Source: a virus | Strand: one strand, 5' to 3' | Virus record (IMG/VR): IMGVR_UViG_3300042521_003026 | Coordinates: 1 to 60,979 of that record | DNA length: 60,979 bases | Shown here: in pieces, positions 48,973 to 58,153 of the stretch | Numbering within the stretch: the first letter of the stretch is position 1 | Layout: each line of letters starts with the position of its first letter | Notes under the pieces: generated by a model | The model's database searches: none | Seen by the model: the letters and a program-made list of their open reading frames with translations, nothing else | What the model was told of the DNA's origin: nothing | Made by a program: the position numbers and the translations under genes

Positions 48973-49779
48973 TTATTTGAAGATTTTAATCAAATCGTTT
49001 ATCAATGTGTTTGCTTCCGTTTTATCGATCACCCTTCTTCTACGTTTTATATCATTTTGTAATATTTCCCATTCATAAAAGCTGTATTTTGTTCTGTTTG
49101 ATTCGGAAAGATTTAACCAGGTAGCATAATCAACTTGAAATACGGCAGGAACTTTTTCAACACTAATTGAATTAGTCTTTTCATTATACACATCTACTTC
49201 CTCAAATACTTGCCAATAAGAATGTATATCGGTCAAAATATCAGCACTTTCTAATTGAGATGCCGATGACGGAAAAGGTTGAGAAAACGCCGATTCTATT
49301 GTAAACCTTTTATTTGCCAAATCAACAGAAATAATCTTGCGATATTCATCTCTAAATGGATGTTTTATCGTTTGGTTTATTTCTATCGGAGTAGTTTTTT
49401 GTATCTGGTAATTAACTATTGTTGAACTGACAGAAGTGTCTATCCACACGTTATTAAGTAGTCCTAATTTTTGAAATATTCTACTAGGATCTGAACTGTT
49501 ATATTTTTGCTCAAGATATGAATTGAATTCATTAGTATTCATTGGCCAATCATGTATTGGATCTATCATATCATTGGCATAAAAGAATAACCATTCATTC
49601 TCAGAATCGCCATAATATTGATCGGACAAAATATCAGGTCTGGAATTTTCAGGAATTCTAACATCATTATATCCAGTAATATTTTGTTTCAGCTTTTCTT
49701 GCAAAACGGCCCTACGAAATATATCCGTAACTACTAAACCATCATATTCTATTGTCGGAAAATATTTAAAATGTTTCAT
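48973..49779 (-). CDS. 53: Baseplate wedge protein gp53-like
   Basis: 268 residues; the N-terminal pattern KYFPTIEYDGLVVTDIFRR, then DQYYGDSENEWLFFYANDMI and DPIHDWPMN matches gp53, which joins wedges to the hub in T4. It is longer than T4 gp53 (about 196). A C-terminal extension contains YATWLNLSESNRTKYSFYEW. Four bases from the gp27-like start. Confidence 0.78.
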   Translation of the reverse strand: MKHFKYFPTIEYDGLVVTDIFRRAVLQEKLKQNITGYNDVRIPENSRPDILSDQYYGDSENEWLFFYANDMIDPIHDWPMNTNEFNSYLEQKYNSSDPSRIFQKLGLLNNVWIDTSVSSTIVNYQIQKTTPIEINQTIKHPFRDEYRKIISVDLANKRFTIESAFSQPFPSSASQLESADILTDIHSYWQVFEEVDVYNEKTNSISVEKVPAVFQVDYATWLNLSESNRTKYSFYEWEILQNDIKRRRRVIDKTEANTLINDLIKIFK

Positions 49780-50825
49780 TAGTAATTCTGCCTTATATGG
49801 TCTTTTGTTAGCATGAAAATTTCTTGGAATTCTATGCTCAAGTCAACTTGAACAGGTGCACCGGTTCCTATAAAAAATGAGGCCTGACCCGGACCATATC
49901 TTGCGGTCAAGTTTGTTATAACACAAGGACCAAAGTTAAACATAAATGCATTACTTTTGCCTGTGCTATAAAATCTTAAAATCATTTCGTCAGGATATTC
50001 AAATGTTGTTCCTAGTGCAACCCCTTCGCCTCCTACTCCTGAATGTGATGCTTCTTTTAATCGTTTTATTAAATTATGTATTGCTCCACTTTCTTCGGGA
50101 GATCTTGCAAAAAGTTGCCATTCTATTGAAATTGTTCTAAAATCGTGCGATTGATATAATAGTGCTTTGTGTGGATTTACTATTGATCTACTACCCCTTT
50201 GTCTAACATTACCAAATACGGTAGCATCGATTGCTCTTATGCCAGAGGCGACATTGGAAGCACCTTGTGAGGCGTTTGATGAAATTTGTCCCAGTCCTCC
50301 CATTATTTCCGTAGCCGCACCTGCCATCCCACCTAGCGCATCGTCTTGCCACCTTGCACTATATCTAGCTTGAATATCCGGTGGCATATAAAGTGCTATC
50401 GTATCCGTAAGCTCAGGTCTATTAGAATTACCTATTATATCAATTTCAATTCTCGATGAATTTTTTGTTCCATTAGAACCTTCATTATCTAATAAATCAA
50501 AAGGAAAAACAAATTTTTGTACATCGCCCTTTCTCGGCAAGTTTGATGATTTGAAAATATCAAAACCTAAGCCTATTGTTAGTAGGTTTTCGCCGGCGGT
50601 GACCATCTCTCTAAATGCAGTTAGTCCTGATTCTGTGTTGGATGCTATCCAAGTAAAGGCAGACTCTAGATTGGTGAGGTTCAGTTTATCAAATTCAGCC
50701 TGTGGTATAACAGATCTTATTTGTGAGAATACTGCATCCTGCATTGCAGATTCTGAACCATTTGCTCTAGCTCTGGCAACAAGATCCGCAATTTGTTGTT
50801 GTGTGCTTTGTGTGTTATCTGGCAT
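49779..50825 (-). CDS. 48: Baseplate tube cap protein gp48-like
   Basis: 348 residues. FIDIIGNSN-like strands then NPHKALLYQSHDFRTISIEW and LFARSPEESGAIHNLI, then YPDEMILRFYSTGK are the conserved blocks of gp48/gp54 tube caps. Starts a minus-strand gp48-gp53-gp27 run, divergent from gp4 by only 11 bases. An exact late octamer on this strand lies inside the gp4 gene. Confidence 0.88.
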   Translation of the reverse strand: MPDNTQSTQQQIADLVARARANGSESAMQDAVFSQIRSVIPQAEFDKLNLTNLESAFTWIASNTESGLTAFREMVTAGENLLTIGLGFDIFKSSNLPRKGDVQKFVFPFDLLDNEGSNGTKNSSRIEIDIIGNSNRPELTDTIALYMPPDIQARYSARWQDDALGGMAGAATEIMGGLGQISSNASQGASNVASGIRAIDATVFGNVRQRGSRSIVNPHKALLYQSHDFRTISIEWQLFARSPEESGAIHNLIKRLKEASHSGVGGEGVALGTTFEYPDEMILRFYSTGKSNAFMFNFGPCVITNLTARYGPGQASFFIGTGAPVQVDLSIEFQEIFMLTKDHIRQNY

Positions 50826-50836
50826 ATAATCTAAAT

Positions 50837-51274
50837 ATGTTTATGAAATACTATCAAGGACAATTTAATCCCAGAAATAAGCAAAAGTACGTTGGCAACG
50901 TAAATGCCATATATTATAGATCCTCTCTAGAACTTAGAGTATTTATATGGTGTGATAGAAATTCTTCCATCACAAAATGGACATCAGAAGAAGTTGTCAT
51001 ACCCTATAAATGTCCAATAGATAATAACATGCATAGATATTTTGTAGATTTATTGATCGAATTTAAAAATAATGAAAAAATGTTGGTTGAAATAAAACCA
51101 GAAAGATTTACAAAACCTCCAAAAAAAGGAAAAAGTGATAAAAGATATTTAAAGGAAACTATTGAATATGCGAGAAATATGGCAAAATGGGAACAAGCAT
51201 CAGAGTTTGCAAAGAAGAATAATATAGAGTTTGCAGTATGGACGGAAAAGACGATCAAACAACTGGGATTATAG
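50837..51274 (+). CDS. 4: Head completion nuclease gp4
   Basis: 145 residues from the ATG at 50837 (a second ATG at 50843). NKQKYVGNVNAIYYRSSLEL, KWTSEEVVIPYKCP and MHRYFVDLLIEF then VEIKPE match T4 gp4, which is needed for joining heads to tails and has a nuclease-like fold (Asp...Glu-x-Lys visible as FVDLL..MLVEIK). Confidence 0.93.
   Translation: MFMKYYQGQFNPRNKQKYVGNVNAIYYRSSLELRVFIWCDRNSSITKWTSEEVVIPYKCPIDNNMHRYFVDLLIEFKNNEKMLVEIKPERFTKPPKKGKSDKRYLKETIEYARNMAKWEQASEFAKKNNIEFAVWTEKTIKQLGL
50940..50947 (-). promoter_or_regulatory. T4-type late promoter octamer TATAAATA
   Basis: Exact on the minus strand, 115 bases before the gp48 start, inside the gp4 gene on the opposite strand. Confidence 0.65.
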
Positions 51275-51840
51275 AAGACTATAGTGACATATTACAAAAA
51301 CTAGAACAAGTTTGGGATATGTATTCAAATAAAACCAAACGACATGAAACAAATAAACTGAAAGAATTGAATTGGTTTGAGGAGATGTATAATGAACCAA
51401 TAAAATATGACAACCTAAAAGTTGTATTTTATGGCGAATTATATATGTTCAACTATATGGCAGAAACTACACAAGAATATGACAGACAACCATTGGTCAT
51501 AAGTATCTTTCCAAAAGATAGAGAAGGATTTCACGGTATAAATTTGCATTATGTTGCACCAAGACTAAGAGCGTCCTATTTGTATAATTTCATAAAAAAT
51601 GAAATGGAAAATAGAACAAGCATTAGAACTAGTCCACCGACCGTGAAAAGAATTAAAAGATGGGATATGTTAAGGACATATAAACACTGCATAAAGCACT
51701 ATAAATATGAAAGGGTTCGTGGTAGTCTTAAACAATTACCAAAACAATACTGGCCATTTGTACCGTTTTTACCTTTTGAAAAATTTATAAATGTGGCGAA
51801 AACAAAGGTATGGCTAGAAGGTTCAAAAAAACAAGAGTAA
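51238..51840 (+). CDS. Conserved phage protein of unknown function, 200 aa
   Basis: Helical N-terminal part, then RQPLVISIFPKDREGFHGIN and LHYVAPRLRASYL, a block I have seen in T4-type phage proteins near gp4. Overlaps gp4 by 37 bases. Possibly a head-completion or DNA-end protein by position, but not assigned. Confidence 0.65.
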   Translation: MDGKDDQTTGIIEDYSDILQKLEQVWDMYSNKTKRHETNKLKELNWFEEMYNEPIKYDNLKVVFYGELYMFNYMAETTQEYDRQPLVISIFPKDREGFHGINLHYVAPRLRASYLYNFIKNEMENRTSIRTSPPTVKRIKRWDMLRTYKHCIKHYKYERVRGSLKQLPKQYWPFVPFLPFEKFINVAKTKVWLEGSKKQE

Positions 51841-51843
51841 CAA

Positions 51844-52650
51844 ATGTCACTAAGAACGCCAAGTCTAACAAATTTTTTAAGTTCAGTCGGAAAAGGCTTT
51901 CAGAGGCCTTGGAGATATTATGTACTATTTGATCTTCCATATGGACTCACCAAAGATCAAGGCTCACTCAGAGAGGTTTCAAATTTAGTACCAGCATTAG
52001 CATCAAAGGTTGAATTACCTGGCAGAGAAATAGAAACGGTAGAATGGAAACATCAAGGCAAATTGAGAAATATGCCAGTTTATGCCAAATGGCCTTCTAT
52101 ACAAATTACATTCTTATGTGATGAGGAGATGAAGATTAAAAAAATGCTAGATGCATGGCAAAATTTTGTCATAGACCCAAATAGCTATTATGTAAATTAT
52201 TACGATGAATATGGAAGACAAGGATGTACAGTCGCAAGTTTAGATTCGGCTGGCTTGCCAACTTACTGCGTAAGAATAAATGAATTTTGGCCTAGAAGAG
52301 TTGATCCAGTAATATTGACCAGTGATGGTGGACAATCTGTAGCAACGGTAGAAGCAGAATTTGTTATGAAAGATTGGCACAATTCCGATAGTATAGGATT
52401 ACAACCAAATTCTAGTGGCGCTGATGATATATTTTCAAAATTAAGAATAGATCCAAAATCTTATATAGATTATCTATTACAAAACGTTACAGACCCTAAC
52501 GATAGAAGTAGTATATTGAGTTTAAATGACACCCTAAATAAAAGACTAACTTCGGACTTTAATCACTTAAAAGGTTTCGTCTTTGATCCGCTTGCATCTC
52601 TGTATTCAGTAACACAATTACTAGCAGGAAAAAAATTGTCACAAATTTAA
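51844..52650 (+). CDS. 54: Tail tube initiator, gp54-like
   Basis: 268 residues. VELPGREIETVEWK near residue 60, then WPSIQITFLCDEEMKIKK and MLDAWQNFVIDP resemble tail tube/tube-initiator proteins (gp19/gp54 fold). Length and context next to gp48 favour gp54. No strong Shine-Dalgarno. Confidence 0.72.
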   Translation: MSLRTPSLTNFLSSVGKGFQRPWRYYVLFDLPYGLTKDQGSLREVSNLVPALASKVELPGREIETVEWKHQGKLRNMPVYAKWPSIQITFLCDEEMKIKKMLDAWQNFVIDPNSYYVNYYDEYGRQGCTVASLDSAGLPTYCVRINEFWPRRVDPVILTSDGGQSVATVEAEFVMKDWHNSDSIGLQPNSSGADDIFSKLRIDPKSYIDYLLQNVTDPNDRSSILSLNDTLNKRLTSDFNHLKGFVFDPLASLYSVTQLLAGKKLSQI

Positions 52651-52676
52651 TTAAAATCATTTGAATGGAGAATACA

Positions 52677-53408
52677 ATGTTTAAACAATTACAATTGCCA
52701 GTACATGAAATAGAATTGCCAGTTACAAAACAAAAAGTAAGAATCAGACCCTTTACGGTAAAGGAAAACAAAATATTATTGATGGCGCTAGAGACAGAAA
52801 GTGTCGATCAAATGATTATAGCAACAAAACAAATAGTATCAAATTGTATAGTGCATCCAGAATTAGATGTAGACAAAATGGCATTCTACGATCTGGAGTT
52901 TATTCTATTAAACATAAGAGCCGCATCAATATCGGAAATTTTGACCCTAAATCTATCACCAACAGACAGACCAGATTGCGATGAGTGCAAAAAATCAAAA
53001 TCGATAGAAGTTAATTTAAACTCAGTAAAAGTTTTTATACCGGAAAATTATAATAAAAAAATAAAACTAGATTGTGGGCTGACGGTTTGCATGAAAGACC
53101 CCACCTATGAAACCATTTCAAAGTTTAAAGAATTAAACTCACCGGATGTTGAATCGGTTTTTAATTTTGTCTCGGAGTGCATAAAAACTATATCAGACGA
53201 ACAAACAGTCTATGATATAGAAGCAATGGAGGTATCAAAAGAAGAAGTATTAAAATTCATAGAGTCTTTACCAATAAAAGATTTTAATAAAATAGAAAAA
53301 TTCTTTGAAGATTTACCAAGACTTGAGCACGTTGTATCTTGGGAGTGTTCTTCCTGTCAAACCAAAAGAAACTATGAAATGAGAGGTATAGAATCTTTTT
53401 TAGAATAA
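52677..53408 (+). CDS. 26: Baseplate hub assembly protein, PF12322 (gp26-like)
   Basis: 243 residues from the ATG at 52677, with GGAGAATACA upstream. IRPFTVKENKILLMALE near the start is the PF12322 (T4 baseplate) signature; two CxxC-type pairs (CDEC, CSSC) follow. The end reads TCT TTT TTA GAA TAA, which includes a T-TTT-TTA slippery site that could shift into the next small frame. Confidence 0.88.
   Translation: MFKQLQLPVHEIELPVTKQKVRIRPFTVKENKILLMALETESVDQMIIATKQIVSNCIVHPELDVDKMAFYDLEFILLNIRAASISEILTLNLSPTDRPDCDECKKSKSIEVNLNSVKVFIPENYNKKIKLDCGLTVCMKDPTYETISKFKELNSPDVESVFNFVSECIKTISDEQTVYDIEAMEVSKEEVLKFIESLPIKDFNKIEKFFEDLPRLEHVVSWECSSCQTKRNYEMRGIESFLE
53396..53402 (+). other. Putative -1 ribosomal frameshift site T-TTT-TTA
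   Basis: Zero frame TTT TTA, with the stop two codons later. A -1 slip reads on into the 59-residue frame, giving a fusion of about 303 residues. A five-bp ATGAG/CTCAT hairpin follows at about 53418-53437. As in the lambda G/GT tail chaperones, this may fuse two tail-assembly proteins. Confidence 0.6.
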
Positions 53409-53587
53409 TGCTGGGTCATGAGTCACTATTTTCTCATTACCAAAATAATTTTTCCATGATTCAGCATCATAAATACTCATTAAGAGAAATCGAAGAAATG
53501 ATTCCCTTAGAAAGAGAAATCTACATTGCATTATTAAATGATTGGATAGAACAAGAAAATGAAAGAATAAAGAAAGCTATGAAATAA
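53408..53587 (+). CDS. Small baseplate/tail assembly protein, 59 aa, frameshift partner
   Basis: From the ATG at 53408: the part MIQHHKYSLREIEEMIPLER is followed by EIYIALLNDWIEQENER. This short helical pattern recurs after PF12322 genes in marine T4-like phages. It is in the -1 frame relative to the gp26-like gene, and its ATG overlaps the gp26-like stop. Confidence 0.75.
   Translation: MLGHESLFSHYQNNFSMIQHHKYSLREIEEMIPLEREIYIALLNDWIEQENERIKKAMK
53468..53475 (+). promoter_or_regulatory. Late promoter octamer CATAAATA (weak)
   Basis: Inside the small frameshift-partner gene, upstream of the membrane protein at 53594. One mismatch from consensus. May be chance. Confidence 0.3.
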
Positions 53588-53593
53588 AATTCT

Positions 53594-53995
53594 ATGAAAG
53601 ATAAAGCCACTAAAACAAAAAATAAAGGTTTGGTTGCATCTGCAATAGAAAGACAAGGACTTAAACCCAATAAACCACACAATAAAGAAATAGTGGCATT
53701 AGGGGGTGCACCTAGATTCGAGGAAGATATCGAAGACAAAACGGATACAAAAATTGATGAAAGCTCTGTAGAAATTAGTGATACGTGGAGAAATAGAAGA
53801 AGAATGGCATATTTTTCTTTATTTTCTATTATGCTTGTAACTTATTGGGCACTTTTTGTCGTGCCCGAATCGAGATTGAAAATTTTAGGAGAAGTTATAA
53901 CTTGGTTTTATTTCGTTATGGCATCTGTGGTCGGTGGATACGTAGGATTCTCTGCATTTGAGAAAAAATGGAATTCAAATTCAAAGAATAAGTAA
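53594..53995 (+). CDS. Two-pass membrane protein, holin-like
   Basis: 133 residues. Charged N-terminal half, then two hydrophobic segments (RMAYFSLFSIMLVTYWALFVV and WFYFVMASVVGGYVGFSAF). A holin or membrane component of tail assembly is possible. Similar proteins lie beside tape-measure-like genes in marine phages. No Shine-Dalgarno. Confidence 0.6.
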   Translation: MKDKATKTKNKGLVASAIERQGLKPNKPHNKEIVALGGAPRFEEDIEDKTDTKIDESSVEISDTWRNRRRMAYFSLFSIMLVTYWALFVVPESRLKILGEVITWFYFVMASVVGGYVGFSAFEKKWNSNSKNK

Positions 53996-54004
53996 GGCAC
54001 TAAG

Positions 54005-56170
54005 ATGGAAGGCTCTTTATCACCGATAATTTACAAAGCACAAACTCACGATGGACCCAAAACCATCGAATTAAAGAGATCTGACAAAAACAAGTGGACT
54101 GTAGAAGGAGAGGAGAATGCCGAAACCTCCACATCAACAGTATTGCCCCATTTGATGTCAGAAAGAAATCAAGCTAAAAATAATAATTTAAAATCTCAAA
54201 AAAATCCGTATGGTCAATTAACCTTAGCAGGTATGGGAGGTGCACTAAAGTCCATTTCGCCTGCATTTGCACTAGGACTTGCATCTTTTGGACCAAATAC
54301 TCAAAAATTAATGGCATTGGCGGCCGCCGGCTACGGAGTGTATAAGGAGGCAAAACAAGGCTCAAACGAAAGAAGAGAAAAATATAGAGAATGGGCAGAA
54401 AATCAAAATGACGTAAATCTACAAAGAATGAAGCCTCCTGTATTTGCCGATGTTAATGCAGCGGGTGCATATGGAGCACAAGCAGACACCGAGACTGGTA
54501 AACAAATTGTAAAACAACTACAAATTTCAAATAACTTACAAAGAGAATACTTAGATTTTCTATATGATCAAAGAGAAGCTGGCACAAAACCAGAAGGTTC
54601 CGCATTTAAAGAAAAAATTAAAAATAAAGAAGATCAAACCGATAAAATTCAAGAACAAAGTCAATCGTTTTTTGGTAAAATAAAAGATTTTATATTTGGA
54701 ATAGGTTCAGCAACTGCGGCGTTATCTTTATTTCCAAAATCTATTAAAAAAATCATTTCAGCTATAACATCAATAGTTGGGGGTTTGGCTGGTGGGAAGG
54801 TCGTAAAATCAATCGCAAAGGTGGCCACAAAGGCCGCTAAATCGGTAAGTAGTGTCGCAAAGGTTGCAACAAGTGCTATCACAAAAGGTATAGCAAAAAC
54901 TGGTGCTGGAAAAATTATATCAAAGTCTGCAAAATCTGCGTTTGAAAAAATAGCACCAAAAGTTATTGGTAAAAATGTTGGTAAATCTGCATTGAAAAAA
55001 ATACCAATAGCGGGTGCCATAGCCGGCGGACTGTTTGCAATACAAAGAGCCTTTGAGGGCGACTGGACTGGAGCCGGAATGGAAATAGCATCCGGTGCGG
55101 CCAGCACCATACCTGGTCTTGGAACCGCAGCATCTGTAGGAATAGATCTTGCATTGGCGGCAAGGGATGTATCACAAGAAGGCGATGGTATTAGTGTATC
55201 ATCCGAATCTGCTACAAACGTAATGCCTGCACCACAACCGGCCCCCATGCCAAGATCTAATGTAATGAATCGTCGCAGTAGTATCAGAACATCAGGCGGT
55301 GTTGCCGGTATGATACCTCCTGCGCCGATACCGGCACCAAAGACAAAAGGCAAACTTGAGCCTGAGATGCAAGCAATGCTAACCGGCGTTGCCGAAAAAC
55401 ACGGAATAGATCCTGCGGCCTTTATTGCAATGGCGGGACACGAATCTGGATTTAACCCTAGTGCGGTCAGTCCAACCGGTGCTATGGGACTGTTTCAGTT
55501 TACAAAAGGAACTGGAAGACAGTATGCAGAAAAATTAGGATTCGGTGGAGATTTAAATGAAATAAGAATGGACCCTGTGAAAAATGCGGAAATGGCAGCC
55601 GCATTATATAAAGATAATTTGAAATCTATGCAAGGTGTGATGAAGGAAAGCGGATTTACGGACGAAGCAACGGCCGCATATCTTGCACACAACCTAGGTG
55701 CAGGAGGAGCTAAGTCATTATTGAGACAATATGGAGCAAATCCGAATGCACCTCTGCAATTGACCAGAGATATGGCTTTAAATCCTGCCAATTTTAGAGG
55801 AGTGGCAACACCTGCCCAGGCACTTCAAAGATTATCTAACGTTGCAGGCAGTTCTTCCGCCGAGGCTTATAGGCAAAAATATCAAATTGGTCAAATGAGT
55901 GTGTCACCATCTGTTCAAAATATGTCCGTTGAACCATCGGTACCCTCTATGTCACGAGCACTTGCAAGCAATTCTGCTCAGAATGCAGGATTGCAAACCT
56001 CTATGAATGCAAGAACCACACAATCATCACCAGTTATTATGAATAATATGTCGAGTGGAGGAGGAAATGGTGGCGCCTCGACACCACCAAGGGGTAATAT
56101 TAAACCAAGACCAGAAGAGCCATATTTTTATGAATTGCAGAAAAAGGCATTATTAAGTTCCGTTTCCTAA
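54005..56170 (+). CDS. Tail/hub protein with lytic transglycosylase domain (tape-measure candidate)
   Basis: 721 residues. Residues 65-130 and 220-390 are Ala/Gly/Lys-rich with hydrophobic helices, as in tape measure proteins. An SLT-type domain covers about 455-590: HGIDPAAFIAMAGHESGFN (catalytic Glu at 480) and SPTGAMGLFQF. The C-terminal end is Ser/Pro/Met-rich, low complexity. It probably cuts peptidoglycan as the tube enters, replacing the lysozyme missing from gp5 (inference). Confidence 0.85.
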   Translation: MEGSLSPIIYKAQTHDGPKTIELKRSDKNKWTVEGEENAETSTSTVLPHLMSERNQAKNNNLKSQKNPYGQLTLAGMGGALKSISPAFALGLASFGPNTQKLMALAAAGYGVYKEAKQGSNERREKYREWAENQNDVNLQRMKPPVFADVNAAGAYGAQADTETGKQIVKQLQISNNLQREYLDFLYDQREAGTKPEGSAFKEKIKNKEDQTDKIQEQSQSFFGKIKDFIFGIGSATAALSLFPKSIKKIISAITSIVGGLAGGKVVKSIAKVATKAAKSVSSVAKVATSAITKGIAKTGAGKIISKSAKSAFEKIAPKVIGKNVGKSALKKIPIAGAIAGGLFAIQRAFEGDWTGAGMEIASGAASTIPGLGTAASVGIDLALAARDVSQEGDGISVSSESATNVMPAPQPAPMPRSNVMNRRSSIRTSGGVAGMIPPAPIPAPKTKGKLEPEMQAMLTGVAEKHGIDPAAFIAMAGHESGFNPSAVSPTGAMGLFQFTKGTGRQYAEKLGFGGDLNEIRMDPVKNAEMAAALYKDNLKSMQGVMKESGFTDEATAAYLAHNLGAGGAKSLLRQYGANPNAPLQLTRDMALNPANFRGVATPAQALQRLSNVAGSSSAEAYRQKYQIGQMSVSPSVQNMSVEPSVPSMSRALASNSAQNAGLQTSMNARTTQSSPVIMNNMSSGGGNGGASTPPRGNIKPRPEEPYFYELQKKALLSSVS

Positions 56171-56550
56171 AACGTAGAATCGATATCTCTGAGACAGTTC
56201 ATCGTTTTTGATATGTTATTGAAGTTTCCTGATATGTGTAGTTTATACATGTTCAGTCCATCAATCTTTTTTAGAAATTCACTACTACAGTATACTTGTG
56301 AATTACAGCATACGGACAAAGAACTATTCGTCCTTCTGGTGCCTTTCTCACTAGATTCATATTTGCCCCATACCCTGTGCGATGTATAGTTTTGTTTGAA
56401 TTCTGGATTACCAAACTCAAACAACTTTTGATCGTTTGGTTCAGTCTTTTTAGGTGACGAGAAGATTACAAGGACCAGAACAGTTAAGGCAATTGAAACA
56501 AAGACAGGAAACGAAAATACAAAATACCAAAACAAACGATCTTTTTTCAT
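56167..56550 (-). CDS. Hypothetical membrane-anchored protein, 127 aa
   Basis: Start at 56550 (MKKDRLFWYFVFSFPVFV) seven bases after GGAG; longer frame to 56592. N-terminal membrane segment (FPVFVSIALTVLVLVIFSS), then a soluble domain with four Cys, two adjacent (VCCNSQVYC). It overlaps the large tail protein's end by four bases. Unrecognised. Confidence 0.62.
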   Translation of the reverse strand: MKKDRLFWYFVFSFPVFVSIALTVLVLVIFSSPKKTEPNDQKLFEFGNPEFKQNYTSHRVWGKYESSEKGTRRTNSSLSVCCNSQVYCSSEFLKKIDGLNMYKLHISGNFNNISKTMNCLRDIDSTF

Positions 56551-56570
56551 TTTTTTCTCCATCATATTAA

Positions 56571-56593
56571 TGTGGGTGGTAACACCACCCACA
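56571..56593 (-). terminator. GC-rich hairpin after gp32
   Basis: TGTGGGTGGT/ACCACCCACA with a three-base loop, between gp32 and the next gene. A strong stem, but it lacks a long T-run on the minus strand, so it may stabilise the gp32 message instead. Confidence 0.6.
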
Positions 56594-56604
56594 CATCAGT
56601 ATAG

Positions 56605-57537
56605 TTAAACGCCGTCAACTTTACTCATCAATTGATTTAGAAATTCAAATTCATCACTTTCATCAGTCGTGGAAGCAAATGGACTTGGCGAATCATCCTC
56701 ATCTTCTTCAGTAAAGACAGGCGCTACAGGTTTATTTGGTATGACAGCATTTTCTGGCGCTCTCTTACCATCAGAACCGGTCACTCTCAAGAATCTTGCT
56801 TCAAGTTCCTCATAGGTCTTGAATTGATCTGGAGCAACGATAGCTTGTAAACTATGACATCTAGACCATAATTCATCATAGTCTGAATCTGAACCATTGT
56901 CAATAACTTCCGAAGGTTCATCCCATTCACAAGTATCAAAATTAGCATAACCAGAAACCTTTCTTATGTCAAGAACAAAGTTTCTGCCACTCCAAAAGTC
57001 AAATGGATCTGTTGGCTTTTTTGGCTTTAATCCAGTTTGTGGTGGTAAGATTAGTGAGCTAACCTTCTCGAATATCTTAATGCCGTACTTGAATAAGAAC
57101 ACTTGACCATTGTTCTCAGGCTTCGCAGGATCGTTTATCACTAGAACATTTGACACATAATGCAGTCTTCGCTTGCGTTCTCTCACCGTGCGTCTTTCTG
57201 GAGAATTATCATCAGAAGTGGCATTCCACAACTTTCCATTTGATTCAGCCACCGGGTCTTTTGCGCCCAAGGTAGTTAAAGATCTTTCGATATACCAGCC
57301 GCCTGGACCTTTAAATGCGTGATCCCAATACTTAACGAATGGAGCATTTTCACCCTTTGGTGCTGGCAGAAATCGAATAATCGCTGAACCATTTCCAGCC
57401 TTATCTAGCGTTGCCTTCCAATACTTATTATCTTCAGTTGAATTATCTTTGCCTTTAGAAAGATCTTCTAATTGCTTCTGCAAAGATTCTAAATTAGATT
57501 TATGACTTGATCTGAGATCAGATATTGATTTTGCCAT
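56605..57537 (-). CDS. 32: Single-stranded DNA-binding protein gp32
   Basis: 310 residues from the ATG at 57537 (MAKSISDLRSSHKS), RBS AAAGGGAATA. ATLDKAGNGSAIIRFLPAPK and PFVKYWDHAFKGPGGWYIE match T4 gp32; the C-terminus is acidic and Asp/Glu/Ser-rich, as needed to bind partner proteins. The zinc site of T4 (Cys77, Cys87, Cys90) is absent: the matching stretch reads SLTTLGAKDPVAESNGK with no cysteine. Followed by a GC-rich hairpin. Confidence 0.95.
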   Translation of the reverse strand: MAKSISDLRSSHKSNLESLQKQLEDLSKGKDNSTEDNKYWKATLDKAGNGSAIIRFLPAPKGENAPFVKYWDHAFKGPGGWYIERSLTTLGAKDPVAESNGKLWNATSDDNSPERRTVRERKRRLHYVSNVLVINDPAKPENNGQVFLFKYGIKIFEKVSSLILPPQTGLKPKKPTDPFDFWSGRNFVLDIRKVSGYANFDTCEWDEPSEVIDNGSDSDYDELWSRCHSLQAIVAPDQFKTYEELEARFLRVTGSDGKRAPENAVIPNKPVAPVFTEEDEDDSPSPFASTTDESDEFEFLNQLMSKVDGV

Positions 57538-57541
57538 TTTA

Positions 57542-58153
57542 TTATTCCCTTTTATTATTATTAAACTTATCCACAGAACACATATTAATGATGACATCTT
57601 TATACATTGATTGCTTTTTGATGTCAACAAATTTTTCGTACTTTGTCCAGATTTTTAAAGATTCACACAAAACTATATCATCATAGTATTTTGACCAAAT
57701 TTGAAAAATATTCAAAAGTTTGTGTAGAATTATTAAGGTTTCTAATTTAATCTCGCCTTTTCTGGTCATTCTATACACCACGGGCAATTCTTCCGAGTTT
57801 GGTGATAGCATACTATTGAAATCGCCAGTCTGTATTATGTTATGCATGTCATTCTTAAAGTTGTATGACAATGCAGACAGATCTTTTATCTTATTATGAT
57901 AATTTTCTTCACTACCGCTTTCAAGTAAATTGTTTAGCCATATGTTTGGATTTTTTATTAGATTTGATATGCATAACCATTTGTACGATTCTATATCATA
58001 TCTTTTCATTAATGCAAAACAGGTCAACTCATTATTTTTCATGTAAGTCTTAGAGATCTTACAATTGCCAGAATATTTAAAATAATCGTACTTCGTGGTG
58101 AAATGTTTCTGTAAAGCTCTAAACATTACATAATAATTTTCAACTTTGCTCAT
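57542..58153 (-). CDS. 59: Helicase loader gp59-like
   Basis: 203 residues. Helical and charged, with MKRYDIESYKWLCISNLIKN, FKNDMHNIIQTGDFNSML and a C-terminal helical domain, as in T4 gp59, which loads gp41 helicase on gp32-coated DNA. It lies between gp33 and gp32, as in T4. Confidence 0.83.
   Translation of the reverse strand: MSKVENYYVMFRALQKHFTTKYDYFKYSGNCKISKTYMKNNELTCFALMKRYDIESYKWLCISNLIKNPNIWLNNLLESGSEENYHNKIKDLSALSYNFKNDMHNIIQTGDFNSMLSPNSEELPVVYRMTRKGEIKLETLIILHKLLNIFQIWSKYYDDIVLCESLKIWTKYEKFVDIKKQSMYKDVIINMCSVDKFNNNKRE

Noticed and set aside
54661-55353. Antisense 230-residue frame inside the tail protein
   Set aside because: Ala/Pro/Ile-rich product that mirrors the Ala/Gly/Lys-rich repeats of the real gene; no start signals.
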